DNA of 57,967 nt from VRUE01 sp035605695 (GTDB lineage: Bacteria > Actinomycetota > Thermoleophilia > Solirubrobacterales > 70-9). The translations under genes were made by a program, and so were the position numbers. This document shows, one piece after another, positions 6,962-14,996 of the stretch (the stretch's first letter is position 1; each line of letters begins with the position of its first letter). A model generated the notes under the pieces. It had not been told where the DNA came from, searched no databases, and saw nothing but the letters and a program-made list of their open reading frames with translations. The stretch spans positions 1 through 57,967 of the forward strand of contig DATNGZ010000009.1 in the NCBI GenBank assembly GCA_035605695.1. The letters are read 5' to 3'.

Positions 6962-6979
6962 CGTCCGCTGCCAAGCCGC

Positions 6980-7363
6980 TCAGTCCCGCGGCGCGTAGCG
7001 GTGGTGGAGCATCAGGGCGTTGCCGTCGGGGTCGGTGAAGTGGGCCATGTGGCAGACGCCGCTGTCCATCGTCTCGGCGAGGAACTCGATGCCCTTTGAC
7101 TCGAGCTCGGCGCGGGCCGCTTCGACGTCTTCGACGTGGAAGGCGATCGGGTGGCCGCTGGCCTGAAACTCGCGGCCGATCGCGGCTGAATCCAACACCT
7201 GCAGCGTCAGGTTGCCGGTCTCGAACTCGCCGCCGGGAATTTTCCCGTAATCGGCCGAGTGCTCGAGGCCGAGGATGCCGCTGTAGAACTCGACCGCGGC
7301 CGGGTAGTCCTTGACGAAGACGGTGGCGAAATCGACTCCGGTGATGGTTATTGCTGGCGACAT
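6980..7363 (-). CDS. VOC (glyoxalase/bleomycin-resistance) superfamily protein
   Basis: The protein has 127 residues and makes one complete VOC module of two beta-alpha-beta-beta-beta halves: VFVKDYPAAVEFYSGILGLE near the start and HFTDPDGNALMLHHR at the end. Metal-ligand positions are partly kept (HVEDVEAA; the Glu/His-rich last strand). Such proteins bind a divalent metal and act on varied small molecules, so the substrate cannot be named. AGGAGGAAG before the ATG is a very strong start signal. The gene is divergent from, and may overlap, the membrane gene at 7393. Confidence 0.85.
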   Translation of the reverse strand: MSPAITITGVDFATVFVKDYPAAVEFYSGILGLEHSADYGKIPGGEFETGNLTLQVLDSAAIGREFQASGHPIAFHVEDVEAARAELESKGIEFLAETMDSGVCHMAHFTDPDGNALMLHHRYAPRD

Positions 7364-7392
7364 TGCTTCCTCCTAGCTGGTATCCAGGTCTG

Positions 7393-7818
7393 GTGATCTT
7401 GGGAGACGATACGAAGGTCGTGCTGCTGGCCTCGGCGCTGATGTTCCTCTGGGCGCTGCTGCTGGGGGTGATGAAGTTCCGGCAGATGGATGCCTCCGAG
7501 GAGGGTCTGGCGCATCCGTACACGGACATCGCCCATCGGGCGGCGTTGATGTACAGCTTTGCCCTGTTGCTCGTTGCCACCTTCGTCGAGCTGAGCGGCT
7601 GGGGCGCGCTGGTCAACCTGCTCGCCGCGGGCGCGCTTGCGTTCTACTTCTACGCGGCCGTCGCTGGCTACATGGCGCACGGCTTGAAGCGCGATACCGA
7701 CAACCAGTTTCGCCGGCCGGGTCGCGGCCTCGAGGCCTTCATGGCCAGCCTTATCGTTGCGGAGATCGGCGGCTGGCTGGTCTTGATCGCCGGCTTTCTC
7801 GACGCCCAGATCTTCTAG
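7393..7818 (+). CDS. four-helix integral membrane protein
   Basis: The protein has about 141 residues from GTG 7393; a start at 7351 would add 14 residues and overlap the divergent gene. Helices are visible as VVLLASALMFLWALLLGVM, AALMYSFALLLVATFVELSG, LVNLLAAGALAFYFYAAVAG and FMASLIVAEIGGWLVLIAGF. No ribosome-binding site stands out, so the start is uncertain. Family and function unknown. Confidence 0.6.
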   Translation: MILGDDTKVVLLASALMFLWALLLGVMKFRQMDASEEGLAHPYTDIAHRAALMYSFALLLVATFVELSGWGALVNLLAAGALAFYFYAAVAGYMAHGLKRDTDNQFRRPGRGLEAFMASLIVAEIGGWLVLIAGFLDAQIF

Positions 7819-7852
7819 CGTACGACGCAGCTCGTGCTCTCCGCATAAGCAG

Positions 7853-8659
7853 TTAGGCCCCGGCGCCGCGGGCGATATATATCGCCTTGGTGTGAGTCGA
7901 TACGTCGAGCGGCTGTTTCAAAATCCCGTCGATGTACATTCCGTAGACGTCGACGCACTCGAGCCCGGCCCCCTCCAATGCCGCCAGCACCTCCGCTTCG
8001 GGAAAGTGGCGCTGGCGGTGGGTCAGGACCGGCGCCTCGCTGGACTCAGCGTCGCCATCGCCCGACAATACTTCGAGCCGCGATTCGCAGATCGATCCCG
8101 GCGCCACGTCCTCTGCCGCCAGCCCGTTCCAGACCAGCCGCCGGCCGCCGCGCTCGACCACCTCGGTTTCGGCGAAGAAGGTGCGGTAGGCGAGTAGCTC
8201 GTTGACGTCGAAGAGGAGCAGCCCGGTCGGCGCCAGGTTGGCCCGCATCGCGGCCAGCGCCCGTTCTAGTTCCGCCGGGCTGAGCAGGTAATTGATCGCG
8301 TCGTCGAGCGCCCAGATCAAGTCGAACTCGCCGAAGCGGGGCAGCGCGAGCATGTTGGCGAGCTCGAGACGAACCGCCTCGGTCTTCTCGCGGGCGAGGT
8401 CGAGCATCGCCGCGGAGATGTCGCACCCGGTCACCTCCCAGCCGCGCGGCAGCATCGGCATGAAGCTCTTGCCCGTCCCGCAGCCGACGTCGAGCAGGCG
8501 CTTGCCCTGCAGGCCGTGCTGCGCCAGTACTTTCAGCAGGTCGGCGAGCCAGCCCTCGTAGTCATGGTGAGCGGTGAAGTCGTCGTAGACCGGCGCCATC
8601 GCCTCATAGGTGCGCTCGGCCCAATCTCCACCCGTGTCTGTCGATGCTGTGACCGCCAC
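7853..8659 (-). CDS. class I SAM-dependent methyltransferase
   Basis: The protein has 268 residues. Motif I is RLLDVGCGTGKSF (about 55-67), motif II-like WEVTGCDISAAMLDLARE, then FDLIWALDDAINYLL and a post-motif strand LLLFDVNELLAYRTFF. The N-terminus resembles other small-molecule methyltransferases (YEAMAPVYDDFTAHHDYEGW). A GTG start at 8659 has only a weak upstream signal. The acceptor is unknown. It is divergent from an ECF sigma gene across an AT-rich gap. Confidence 0.8.
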   Translation of the reverse strand: MAVTASTDTGGDWAERTYEAMAPVYDDFTAHHDYEGWLADLLKVLAQHGLQGKRLLDVGCGTGKSFMPMLPRGWEVTGCDISAAMLDLAREKTEAVRLELANMLALPRFGEFDLIWALDDAINYLLSPAELERALAAMRANLAPTGLLLFDVNELLAYRTFFAETEVVERGGRRLVWNGLAAEDVAPGSICESRLEVLSGDGDAESSEAPVLTHRQRHFPEAEVLAALEGAGLECVDVYGMYIDGILKQPLDVSTHTKAIYIARGAGA

Positions 8660-8698
8660 AAAAAGGAGACCTGAAGTCCGATCAAGAAAGTTTCAGCA

Positions 8699-8723
8699 CT
8701 AAAATTCACCTTTTTGGTTTTAG
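8699..8723. promoter_or_regulatory. AT-rich inverted repeat in divergent promoter region
   Basis: CTAAAA and TTTTAG flank 13 bases in the 154-nt gap between the methyltransferase and the ECF sigma gene. This is the most AT-rich stretch nearby and the likely promoter zone for both. No named operator is recognised. Confidence 0.3.
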
Positions 8724-8813
8724 AAGTAGTACGGTCGAGCAATCAACGTTTCCTTCATTGAAAAATCGAGTTCTGACGACGGCTGGGAGTGGGAGGAGGC
8801 GCACCGCTTCTGC

Positions 8814-9317
8814 GTGCGCATGGCCTACCACTACACCAGCAACCCGAGCGAGGCCGAGGACATTGCCCAGGACGCCCTGCTGCGCGCCTGGCGCCGCCGC
8901 TCGACCCTGCGCGACGGCGCCCGGCGCAAGGAGTGGCTGGGGACGATCGTCCGCAACGAGGCCTTCCGCCAGCACTCCCGAGTGCGTCCTGATCCGGTCG
9001 AAAGCGTCGAGACCTGGGAGGGGGCCGAGGACGAGCAGATCCTCTCCACGGTCGAGCGCGCCGACCTCCACGCCGCGCTCAAGCGCCTCGACGAGCGCGA
9101 TCGTCAGCTAATCCAGCTCCGCTACAGCGAGGACCTGACCCAGGAGGCGATCGCGCGCCGGCTCGGCCTTCCCGACGGTACGGTCAAGGTGCGCCTGCAC
9201 CGGCTGCGGCACAAACTACGGCGCGAGATGGGCGCGGCGAAAGCGATGCCGCCGGCGCCTCAGCGAGTCGCAGCGACGCGGCGCATCTCCTCGGCCGCCG
9301 CCCGCGGCCCGATGTAG
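8814..9317 (+). CDS. ECF-type RNA polymerase sigma factor, no adjacent anti-sigma gene
   Basis: The protein has 167 residues from GTG 8814. Region 2 reads YTSNPSEAEDIAQDALLRAW and region 4 reads LDERDRQLIQLRYSEDLTQE then AIARRLGLPDGTVKVRLHRL. The frame stays open upstream to 8730 with plausible sigma-like residues (WEWEEAHRFCVRMAYHY). It has no ATG/GTG/TTG before 8814, so either the protein starts slightly inside region 2 or a rare codon such as ATT 8757 is used. The last 19 codons overlap the end of the convergent TetR gene. No anti-sigma factor is adjacent. Confidence 0.8.
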   Translation: MRMAYHYTSNPSEAEDIAQDALLRAWRRRSTLRDGARRKEWLGTIVRNEAFRQHSRVRPDPVESVETWEGAEDEQILSTVERADLHAALKRLDERDRQLIQLRYSEDLTQEAIARRLGLPDGTVKVRLHRLRHKLRREMGAAKAMPPAPQRVAATRRISSAAARGPM

Positions 9318-9865
9318 GGCACCAGCATCGCGAAGAGCAGGTCGGGCAGCATCGCCTGCAGTTGCGCGGCACGCCCCGCCAGCAGCTCATCGAAGATCAG
9401 GCCGGAGACGGCGCCGGCCGACATCAGCGAGATGTTCTCCGGCAGCTCGCGACCGCCGGCAAGCTCGCGGCCGTCCTCGAGGTATGCGGTGAACCTGGAG
9501 ACCGCGTTCCAGTGCCGCTGGCGCGCATCGGCCCCGGCGGCGGCGACCTCGACCACGGCCGTACGCGCCAACTGGGGGTCGAGGGCGAAGAGTTTGACGA
9601 TCGTCGAGAGGCCGGTCTCGACCCGTTCCAGCCAGGACTGGTCGCCATCGCAGTTGGCGATGACCTCGGCGAAGACCTGCTCGACCAGCATGTCGTAGGC
9701 AGCCAGAAAGCAGTCGTGCTTGTCCTCGAAGTACTTGTAGAAGGTCGTGCGCGACGTGGGCGTCTCCTCGATCACGTCGGCGACCGAGGTCTCCTTGTAT
9801 CCCTTGCTGCCGACCACGCGGATCATTGCCGCAAGGATGAGGTCACGCCGCGATTCAGATGCCAT
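9260..9865 (-). CDS. TetR-family transcriptional regulator
   Basis: The protein has 201 residues from ATG 9865. The N-terminal helix-turn-helix is SRRDLILAAMIRVVGSKGYK then SVADVIEETPTSRTTFYKYF. The ligand domain ends with DLLFAMLVPYIGPRAAAEEM. This C-terminal (L/I)xxxMLVPYIG block recurs in the next two regulators, so the three are paralogues. A palindrome (9926-9937) lies upstream between this gene and the next. It converges on the ECF sigma gene with 58 bases of overlap. Ligand and targets unknown. Confidence 0.85.
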   Translation of the reverse strand: MASESRRDLILAAMIRVVGSKGYKETSVADVIEETPTSRTTFYKYFEDKHDCFLAAYDMLVEQVFAEVIANCDGDQSWLERVETGLSTIVKLFALDPQLARTAVVEVAAAGADARQRHWNAVSRFTAYLEDGRELAGGRELPENISLMSAGAVSGLIFDELLAGRAAQLQAMLPDLLFAMLVPYIGPRAAAEEMRRVAATR

Positions 9866-9925
9866 CGGCCAATCCCAGGTTGGTGGAGAACTCCGGAGTA
9901 CCTTCATCATAGCGGCATGGTGTAC

Positions 9926-9937
9926 GTAAGCGTTTAC
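9926..9937. promoter_or_regulatory. TetR-type operator candidate
   Basis: GTAAGCGTTTAC is a near-palindrome 60 bp upstream of the regulator starting at 9865. It resembles the exact palindrome at 11382-11393 upstream of the third TetR gene (shared GTTTA/TAAAC half-sites), as expected for autoregulating paralogues. Confidence 0.45.
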
Positions 9938-10609
9938 CTACTCGTTTCCGCCCACCTCCCTGGCTGCCGCCGCTGGGCCGATATAGGGCACAAGCGTGGC
10001 AAATAGCAGGTCCGAAAGCAAACTCGGCAGATACTCCGCGCGTCCCTCAGCTAGTTCGTCGGCGATTAGTCCGGCGACCGCGCCGATCGCCATTCGCGAG
10101 GTGTTCGCCGGCAGGCTGCGGCCTCCAGGGGCGAAATCCCGCCCCTCCTCGAAGAGCGGCGTCAGCCGCTGCAGCGCGGCCCGGTAGCGGCGCTGGGCCG
10201 CGGGACCGGCGGCGCCGACGTCGACCAGCGCCAGGCGGGCGACCGCCGGCTCCTCGGCGAGCGCCTCGAGCAGCGCGGCCAGCCCAGCGCGGGCGCGCTG
10301 TGGCCAGCGCTCCTCGGCCTCATACGCCGTCGCGATCCGCCGCACCAGCGCCTCGGCGACGCTGTCGTAGGCGGCCAGGAAGCAGGCTTCCTTGTCTTCG
10401 AACATCGCGTAGAAGGTGGTGCGGGAGATGCCCGCCTCGCGGGTCAGGTCGGCGACGGTGGTCGCGCCGTAGCCCTTCTCGGCGACGACTCGCACGGCGG
10501 CCTCGAGCAGGCGCTCGCGTTGGGAGCGGGCAATGACCTCGGGCGGCAGCCGGTGGCGGCCCCGGGGCGGGCGCCAGCGCTCGCGTTTCTCACCCCCCGC
10601 CTGTGCCAC
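9938..10609 (-). CDS. TetR-family transcriptional regulator
   Basis: The protein has 223 residues from GTG 10609. After an arginine-rich lead (RERWRPPRGRHRLPPEVIA) comes a canonical DNA-binding domain: RLLEAAVRVVAEKGYGATTV then ADLTREAGISRTTFYAMFED. The C-terminus has DLLFATLVPYIGPAAAAREV. It starts 7 nt after the stop of the third TetR gene, so the two are probably cotranscribed. It is a paralogue of the neighbours at 9260 and 10617. Effector unknown. Confidence 0.85.
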   Translation of the reverse strand: MAQAGGEKRERWRPPRGRHRLPPEVIARSQRERLLEAAVRVVAEKGYGATTVADLTREAGISRTTFYAMFEDKEACFLAAYDSVAEALVRRIATAYEAEERWPQRARAGLAALLEALAEEPAVARLALVDVGAAGPAAQRRYRAALQRLTPLFEEGRDFAPGGRSLPANTSRMAIGAVAGLIADELAEGRAEYLPSLLSDLLFATLVPYIGPAAAAREVGGNE

Positions 10610-10616
10610 CGCTCAC

Positions 10617-11354
10617 TCAGCCGTCCGCTGGGGCGATTTCCCGCTCAGCTTGGCGCGACTGTCTCAACGCCTCCTCTTGGCCGAGGTAGGGCACCATCGT
10701 GATGTAGACGATGTCGGGCAGCAGCTCGCCCAGGCGCGCCGTATTGCCGGCGAGGATCTGGCCGACGATCAGCGACTCGGCGGCGGAGAGGGCGGCGCGC
10801 CCGGCGCTGGAGGGAATCGCCTGTTCCTCAACCGGATCGTCGCGGCCACGTTCGAGCAGCGACTGCAGCACCCGCTTGCCGGAGGCGTAGAGCTCGAAGG
10901 CGCGCTCGCCCGAGGACGGCGCCTCGACCAGGGCCATGCGGGCGAAGCCGGGCCGGGTGGCGAGCAGGTCGAGGAAGGTGGCGGCGGCGTCGCGGACCAT
11001 CGTCGCCCAGGGCTTGTCGGGTGAGTAGACGGCGACGATCCGCCCCATCGCTTCGGCCAACGCCAGCTCCATCGCGGCGTGAAAGCAGTCCTCCTTGTCC
11101 TTGAACAGCTCGTAGAAGGTGGCGCGGGAAACGCCCGCGGGCTCGCAGACGTCGGCGATAGTGGTCGCGCCGTAGCCCTTCTTGGCGCAGCTCTGCGCCA
11201 TCGAGTTGAGGATCCGTTCGCGCTGTGAGTGGATGACCAGCGGCTCGGGCAAGTCCTCGCGGCTGGCGGGCAGTCGCTCTTGCTCGATCAGCGCGCCAAG
11301 ATCTTTGGCGGGAGCGGCGGAAACCTTGCTGTGATGGGAAGAACTCGGAGGCAC
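10617..11354 (-). CDS. TetR-family transcriptional regulator
   Basis: The protein has 245 residues. I chose GTG 11354 because GAGGAGC lies nine bases ahead; the frame extends further upstream but through promoter DNA. The DNA-binding domain is ILNSMAQSCAKKGYGATTIA then DVCEPAGVSRATFYELFKDK. The ligand domain closes with DIVYITMVPYLGQEEALRQS. It is the first gene of the TetR pair transcribed away from the S51 peptidase genes. The shared intergenic region carries an exact palindrome, so these genes may control the peptidases; that is inference. Confidence 0.85.
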   Translation of the reverse strand: MPPSSSHHSKVSAAPAKDLGALIEQERLPASREDLPEPLVIHSQRERILNSMAQSCAKKGYGATTIADVCEPAGVSRATFYELFKDKEDCFHAAMELALAEAMGRIVAVYSPDKPWATMVRDAAATFLDLLATRPGFARMALVEAPSSGERAFELYASGKRVLQSLLERGRDDPVEEQAIPSSAGRAALSAAESLIVGQILAGNTARLGELLPDIVYITMVPYLGQEEALRQSRQAEREIAPADG

Positions 11355-11381
11355 TGCGGGCGCTCCTCGGCAGACAACCGT

Positions 11382-11393
11382 GTTTAGGTAAAC
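11382..11393. promoter_or_regulatory. TetR-type operator candidate in the divergent region
   Basis: GTTTAGGTAAAC (GTTTA-N2-TAAAC) is a perfect palindrome 28 bp upstream of the third TetR gene and about 200 bp ahead of the divergent peptidase genes. It shares half-sites with 9926-9937. Confidence 0.5.
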
Positions 11394-11596
11394 GCGATTG
11401 TACACCCTTAAGGTGCTCTGTGGACGATCCCGTACCGGAATTAACAATCGCCTGATTGGCTAGGAACGCCGGTGGAATGCGCGAGATCTGCAGCGGCACG
11501 GCGACTGTACAAAGGGGCGATCGCACCGGTCCGAATCTCAGACCGCTGTACAACCGCCCGGGACACCCATGGCGCGACCATTTGTCGATGGAGACG

Positions 11597-12361
11597 ATGC
11601 CGCGTCAAATCGTCGCCTTCGGCGGCGGCGGCTTCTCGATGGAGTCGGGAAATCCCCTGCTCGATGACTACGTGTTGGGGCTCTGCAGGCGCGAGCGCCC
11701 CCGCGTCTGTTTCCTGCCCTCGGCCAGCGGCGACGCCGATCACTACGTCGTTCGCTTCTACCGCGCCTTCCCCGCCGATCGCTGCGAGGCTAGCCACATC
11801 TCGCTCTTCCGCCGCGAGCAGGGCCCGACCGAACTGCGCGACCACCTGCTCACCCAGGACCTGATCTACGTCGGCGGCGGCAGTGTCGTCAGCCTGCTCG
11901 GGGTCTGGCGGGCGCACCGGATCGACGTGATCCTGCGCGAAGCCTGGGAAGCGGGAGTCGTCCTCTGCGGCCTCTCCGCCGGCTCGCTGTGCTGGTTCGA
12001 GGAAGCGGTCAGCGGCTTCCACGGAGCGCCGCAGCGGGTCGAGGGCCTGGGGTTCCTGCCGTTCAGCAACTGCGTCCACTACGAGCCAACCTCCGAGCGC
12101 CGCCTCTCCTACCACCAGATGCTGCGCGAGGGAATGCGTCCGGGCTACGCCGCCGAGGACAGCGCCGGCCTGCACTTCATCGGCTGCGAGCTGAACCGCG
12201 TCGTCGCCTCGCGGCCGGCCGCGCGCGGCTATCGGCTCGACGCGGCCGGTGAGCGCGTGGTCGAGATGCGCTTGGCGACCGCGTACTTGGGCGATGCCGC
12301 GCCGGTCACCCGCCTGCCCGGGGCCACCTCGGCGTCGCTCTCGACGGCGTCGGCGGCGTAG
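11597..12361 (+). CDS. peptidase S51 (dipeptidase E-like), copy 1
   Basis: The protein has 254 residues from ATG 11597; ATG 11588 adds three residues. The S51 signature is visible: an opening strand MPRQIVAFGGGG, FLPSASGD, the YVGGGSVVSLLGVWR loop, and the nucleophile elbow VVLCGLSAGSLCWFEEA with the catalytic Ser. These class-I-glutamine-amidotransferase-like serine peptidases cleave Asp-X dipeptides or, in relatives, cyanophycin-type peptides. The exact substrate is unknown. A second, paralogous copy follows 6 nt downstream. Confidence 0.8.
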   Translation: MPRQIVAFGGGGFSMESGNPLLDDYVLGLCRRERPRVCFLPSASGDADHYVVRFYRAFPADRCEASHISLFRREQGPTELRDHLLTQDLIYVGGGSVVSLLGVWRAHRIDVILREAWEAGVVLCGLSAGSLCWFEEAVSGFHGAPQRVEGLGFLPFSNCVHYEPTSERRLSYHQMLREGMRPGYAAEDSAGLHFIGCELNRVVASRPAARGYRLDAAGERVVEMRLATAYLGDAAPVTRLPGATSASLSTASAA

Positions 12362-12367
12362 CGGCAG

Positions 12368-13159
12368 ATGGTGTCGCGCATCCTCGCCCTCGGCGGCCAC
12401 GACTTCACCTCGCGACCGCCCGATCGCGCGGTCAGCGAGTTGATGCTGCGGCTGGCGACCGAGCGGGCCGGCCGGCGGCCGCGGATCTGCATCCTGCCGA
12501 CCGCCAGCGGTGACACCTCCGAGCAGATTGGCCGCTTCTACGCCGCCTTCGGCGAGCGCCCCTGCGACCCTTCGGACCTCTCGCTCTTCCGCCTCGGCCG
12601 CCGGCCGATGGCGCTGCGCGACCACCTGCTCGCCCAGGACCTGATCTACGTCGGCGGCGGCAGCCTGGTCAACCTGCTGGCGGTCTGGGAGGCGCACGAA
12701 CTGGAGGCGATTCTCAGCCTTGCCTGGCGCCAGGGTGTCGTCCTCGCCGGCCAGAGCGCCGGCGCGATGTGCTGGTTCGAGGCCGGCATCACGAAGTCCT
12801 CCGGCCACCCCGCCGCCGAGGCCGGTCTCGGCCTGCTCGGTGGCAGCCTCTGCGTCCACTACAACAACGAGCCCGAGCGCCGCGCCGCCTACCTCGCTGC
12901 CGTCGGCAACGGCATGCCCGACGGCTACGGCCTGGACGATTACGCCGGCCTGATCTGGGAGGGCCCCGGGGCCCCCTCGGCGGTGACCGCGCGGAGGGGA
13001 GCCCGCGCCTACCGGGTAACCAGCAGCGAGACCGGCGTGGTCGAGTCGCCGCTGCCCGCCCGCTTCCTGCCCGCCCCTGCGCCGGCGGCTCTGCGCGAGG
13101 ACATCGCTGAGTTCCGCCGGATTAAAAGCATGCGCAAGCGAGCCGGCTGGCTGGGATAG
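12368..13159 (+). CDS. peptidase S51 (dipeptidase E-like), copy 2
   Basis: The protein has 263 residues. It is a tandem paralogue of the preceding gene: both share RDHLL(T/A)QDLIYVGGGS and the nucleophile elbow, here VVLAGQSAGAMCWFEAG. It has a longer C-terminal helix (EDIAEFRRIKSMRKRAGW). The 6-nt spacing implies one transcript. Two neighbouring copies that have diverged in the elbow (GLSAGS versus GQSAGA) may differ in peptide preference. Confidence 0.8.
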   Translation: MVSRILALGGHDFTSRPPDRAVSELMLRLATERAGRRPRICILPTASGDTSEQIGRFYAAFGERPCDPSDLSLFRLGRRPMALRDHLLAQDLIYVGGGSLVNLLAVWEAHELEAILSLAWRQGVVLAGQSAGAMCWFEAGITKSSGHPAAEAGLGLLGGSLCVHYNNEPERRAAYLAAVGNGMPDGYGLDDYAGLIWEGPGAPSAVTARRGARAYRVTSSETGVVESPLPARFLPAPAPAALREDIAEFRRIKSMRKRAGWLG

Positions 13160-13172
13160 ATTTCGAAAAGTA

Positions 13173-14996
13173 ATCCGTACGAGCAGATCAAATCGCGCTC
13201 TGGTTCTGGCAATCTCAGCAACCGCCGTCCTGGCCGGCTGCGGGGGTGGAGAAGAAGCTGAACCGGTGACCCCGCCCGTCGCCAATCCGGCGCGGGCGGA
13301 AGGCCTGGCCAGCCGCTACGAGCCCAACCTGATGCTGGAAAAGCACGATGAGTTCTGGCCGGTCGCAGTTCGGACCGTCGATCTGCTGCGCCTGGGCCAG
13401 AAGCGCACCTGCTTCGCCACGGAAAAGGGCGCGTTGTGCAAACCGGCCCACATCCGCGATCTTCCCTGGGCCTCCGGCTCGGGACTCGCCTACCTCGACT
13501 ATCCGGCTGATAACAGCGATCCCGAGCAGGAGCGCGACGGAGTGGCCGCGGCGCTGAAGAGCGGCGCCCCGGGCACCGCCGCGCGCATCTATTACTACGT
13601 GACCGGCCGCGATCCGGACCGGCCGGTGACCCTCCAGTACTGGTTCTTCTTTCCCTTCAACTACCTGGAAGCGCACTCACCCTTCGGCTTGGCGAGCGTC
13701 AACACGGACCTGCACGAGGGCGACATCGAGGGTATGTCGATCCTGCTCTCGGCCCATAAGCGCCAGCCCGTCTACGTCTGGATGCCCAGGCACCGCGACG
13801 AGGGTGAGCGATTCACCTGGAACGAGGGCGCCCTGCAGCGAAACGGTGATCACCCGGTTGGCTTCGCCGCGAAAGGCAGTCACGCCACCTATGAATCGTG
13901 CGGGCGCAAGTTCCGCAGCGCGAACGTGCACGGGGTGAACGTCGATATTCCCGATGACTACTTCTCCTGCAGGCCCAGCGCCGACTATGAACTCGGCTCG
14001 ACGATCCCCGCCCTGGATCTTGCCCGCACCTGGTGGGCGTGCTGGCCCGGTCACCTCGGCTACGCCCCGCATCTCTCTTCGCCTTGGAGTGAATTTCACG
14101 CCGACGGCCCCACGTCGCCGCTGTACCAACAGAAGTTCGACCTGCGTAATCCGCAACCGTGCGCCGGTGTCGAGCCACCGGCGCCACCCGAGCTCGGCAA
14201 AGAACTTCTCACCGACCCCGAAACCGCCAGCGCGCTTGGCCAGGCCGGCGGCCGCTTGAACGAACTATTCCGTAACTGCGACGACTGGTGGCAGCGCCCG
14301 CCGGAAGGCAGTTACATGGTTGCCTGCGACCAGAAAACGCTGGACGCCTTCTTCGCATCGGGCCTCGAAGACGGCGGCGACCAGAACCTGCGGATCGGCG
14401 GTAGGCCGGCACGGCATGGCCCGATGGTGCCGGCGGTGCTTGCCGCGCCAACTCCGCCGGCTGGTGCACCTCAGGGGGTCGATCGGGCGACGATCCGCAC
14501 CGACCGGACTGCGCACCCCGAGGTCTTCGTCGCAGTTCGCGCCGAGGACAAGCTGAGGGTCGCCAGGTTCCCCGAGCTCACCTTGAGTCCCGGTCAGGAT
14601 CTGCGGCTGCGGCGCGACAGCAACTCCGTCTGGCGACTGATCGACGCCGCAGACGGAGGCAGGACCGTGGCCGAAGCCGGTGTCCACGAAACCGGAGCGT
14701 CGGCCTCGCCGCAGAAACCGGTGATCGTCAGTGCCGAGCGCAACGGCAACGTGATCGAGCTGCACTTCGGCGCCGGCACAAACCCGGAAACGAGCTTGAT
14801 TGCCTACGCCGGTGCGGATCGCGAAGACCTGCTCGAAGGCGGGCGCTCGGTCGGGAAGCTCTCCGGTCAGCTCAGCGGCAACTACGAACTGACGATTGAA
14901 GATCCTGACCACGCGATCCAGCAAGTCCGCGTGGTCGCCTTCAACGAAGGCGCTTTGGCGGCGAGCGCACTCGTCGCCATCAGCGAAGGGGACTAG
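13173..14996 (+). CDS. Vps62-like exported lipoprotein with no canonical start codon
   Basis: The protein has about 607 residues. A clear lipoprotein signal reads RTSRSNRALVLAISATAVLA followed by GCGGGEE, with the lipobox Cys at 13239-13241. The body contains YYYVTGRDPDRPVTLQYWFF, then HEGDIEGMSILL and HPVGFAAKGSHATYES. This pattern of a tyrosine-rich strand, HEGDxE and a GSHAxY motif is what I associate with the Vps62/DUF946 family, whose function is unclear. The frame upstream of the signal has no ATG, GTG or TTG; ATC at 13173 occupies the expected place. A GTG at 13266 would remove the whole signal. It converges on the ferritin gene with 4 bases of overlap. Confidence 0.65.
   Translation: MRTSRSNRALVLAISATAVLAGCGGGEEAEPVTPPVANPARAEGLASRYEPNLMLEKHDEFWPVAVRTVDLLRLGQKRTCFATEKGALCKPAHIRDLPWASGSGLAYLDYPADNSDPEQERDGVAAALKSGAPGTAARIYYYVTGRDPDRPVTLQYWFFFPFNYLEAHSPFGLASVNTDLHEGDIEGMSILLSAHKRQPVYVWMPRHRDEGERFTWNEGALQRNGDHPVGFAAKGSHATYESCGRKFRSANVHGVNVDIPDDYFSCRPSADYELGSTIPALDLARTWWACWPGHLGYAPHLSSPWSEFHADGPTSPLYQQKFDLRNPQPCAGVEPPAPPELGKELLTDPETASALGQAGGRLNELFRNCDDWWQRPPEGSYMVACDQKTLDAFFASGLEDGGDQNLRIGGRPARHGPMVPAVLAAPTPPAGAPQGVDRATIRTDRTAHPEVFVAVRAEDKLRVARFPELTLSPGQDLRLRRDSNSVWRLIDAADGGRTVAEAGVHETGASASPQKPVIVSAERNGNVIELHFGAGTNPETSLIAYAGADREDLLEGGRSVGKLSGQLSGNYELTIEDPDHAIQQVRVVAFNEGALAASALVAISEGD

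Noticed and set aside
11441..13285. A 614-codon open frame on the minus strand opposite the two S51 peptidase genes
   Set aside because: It is a GC-rich antisense shadow with no domain pattern, while the plus-strand frames carry clear S51 motifs. Similar long antisense frames opposite ald, cysH/sat, sucC and others were dismissed for the same reason.
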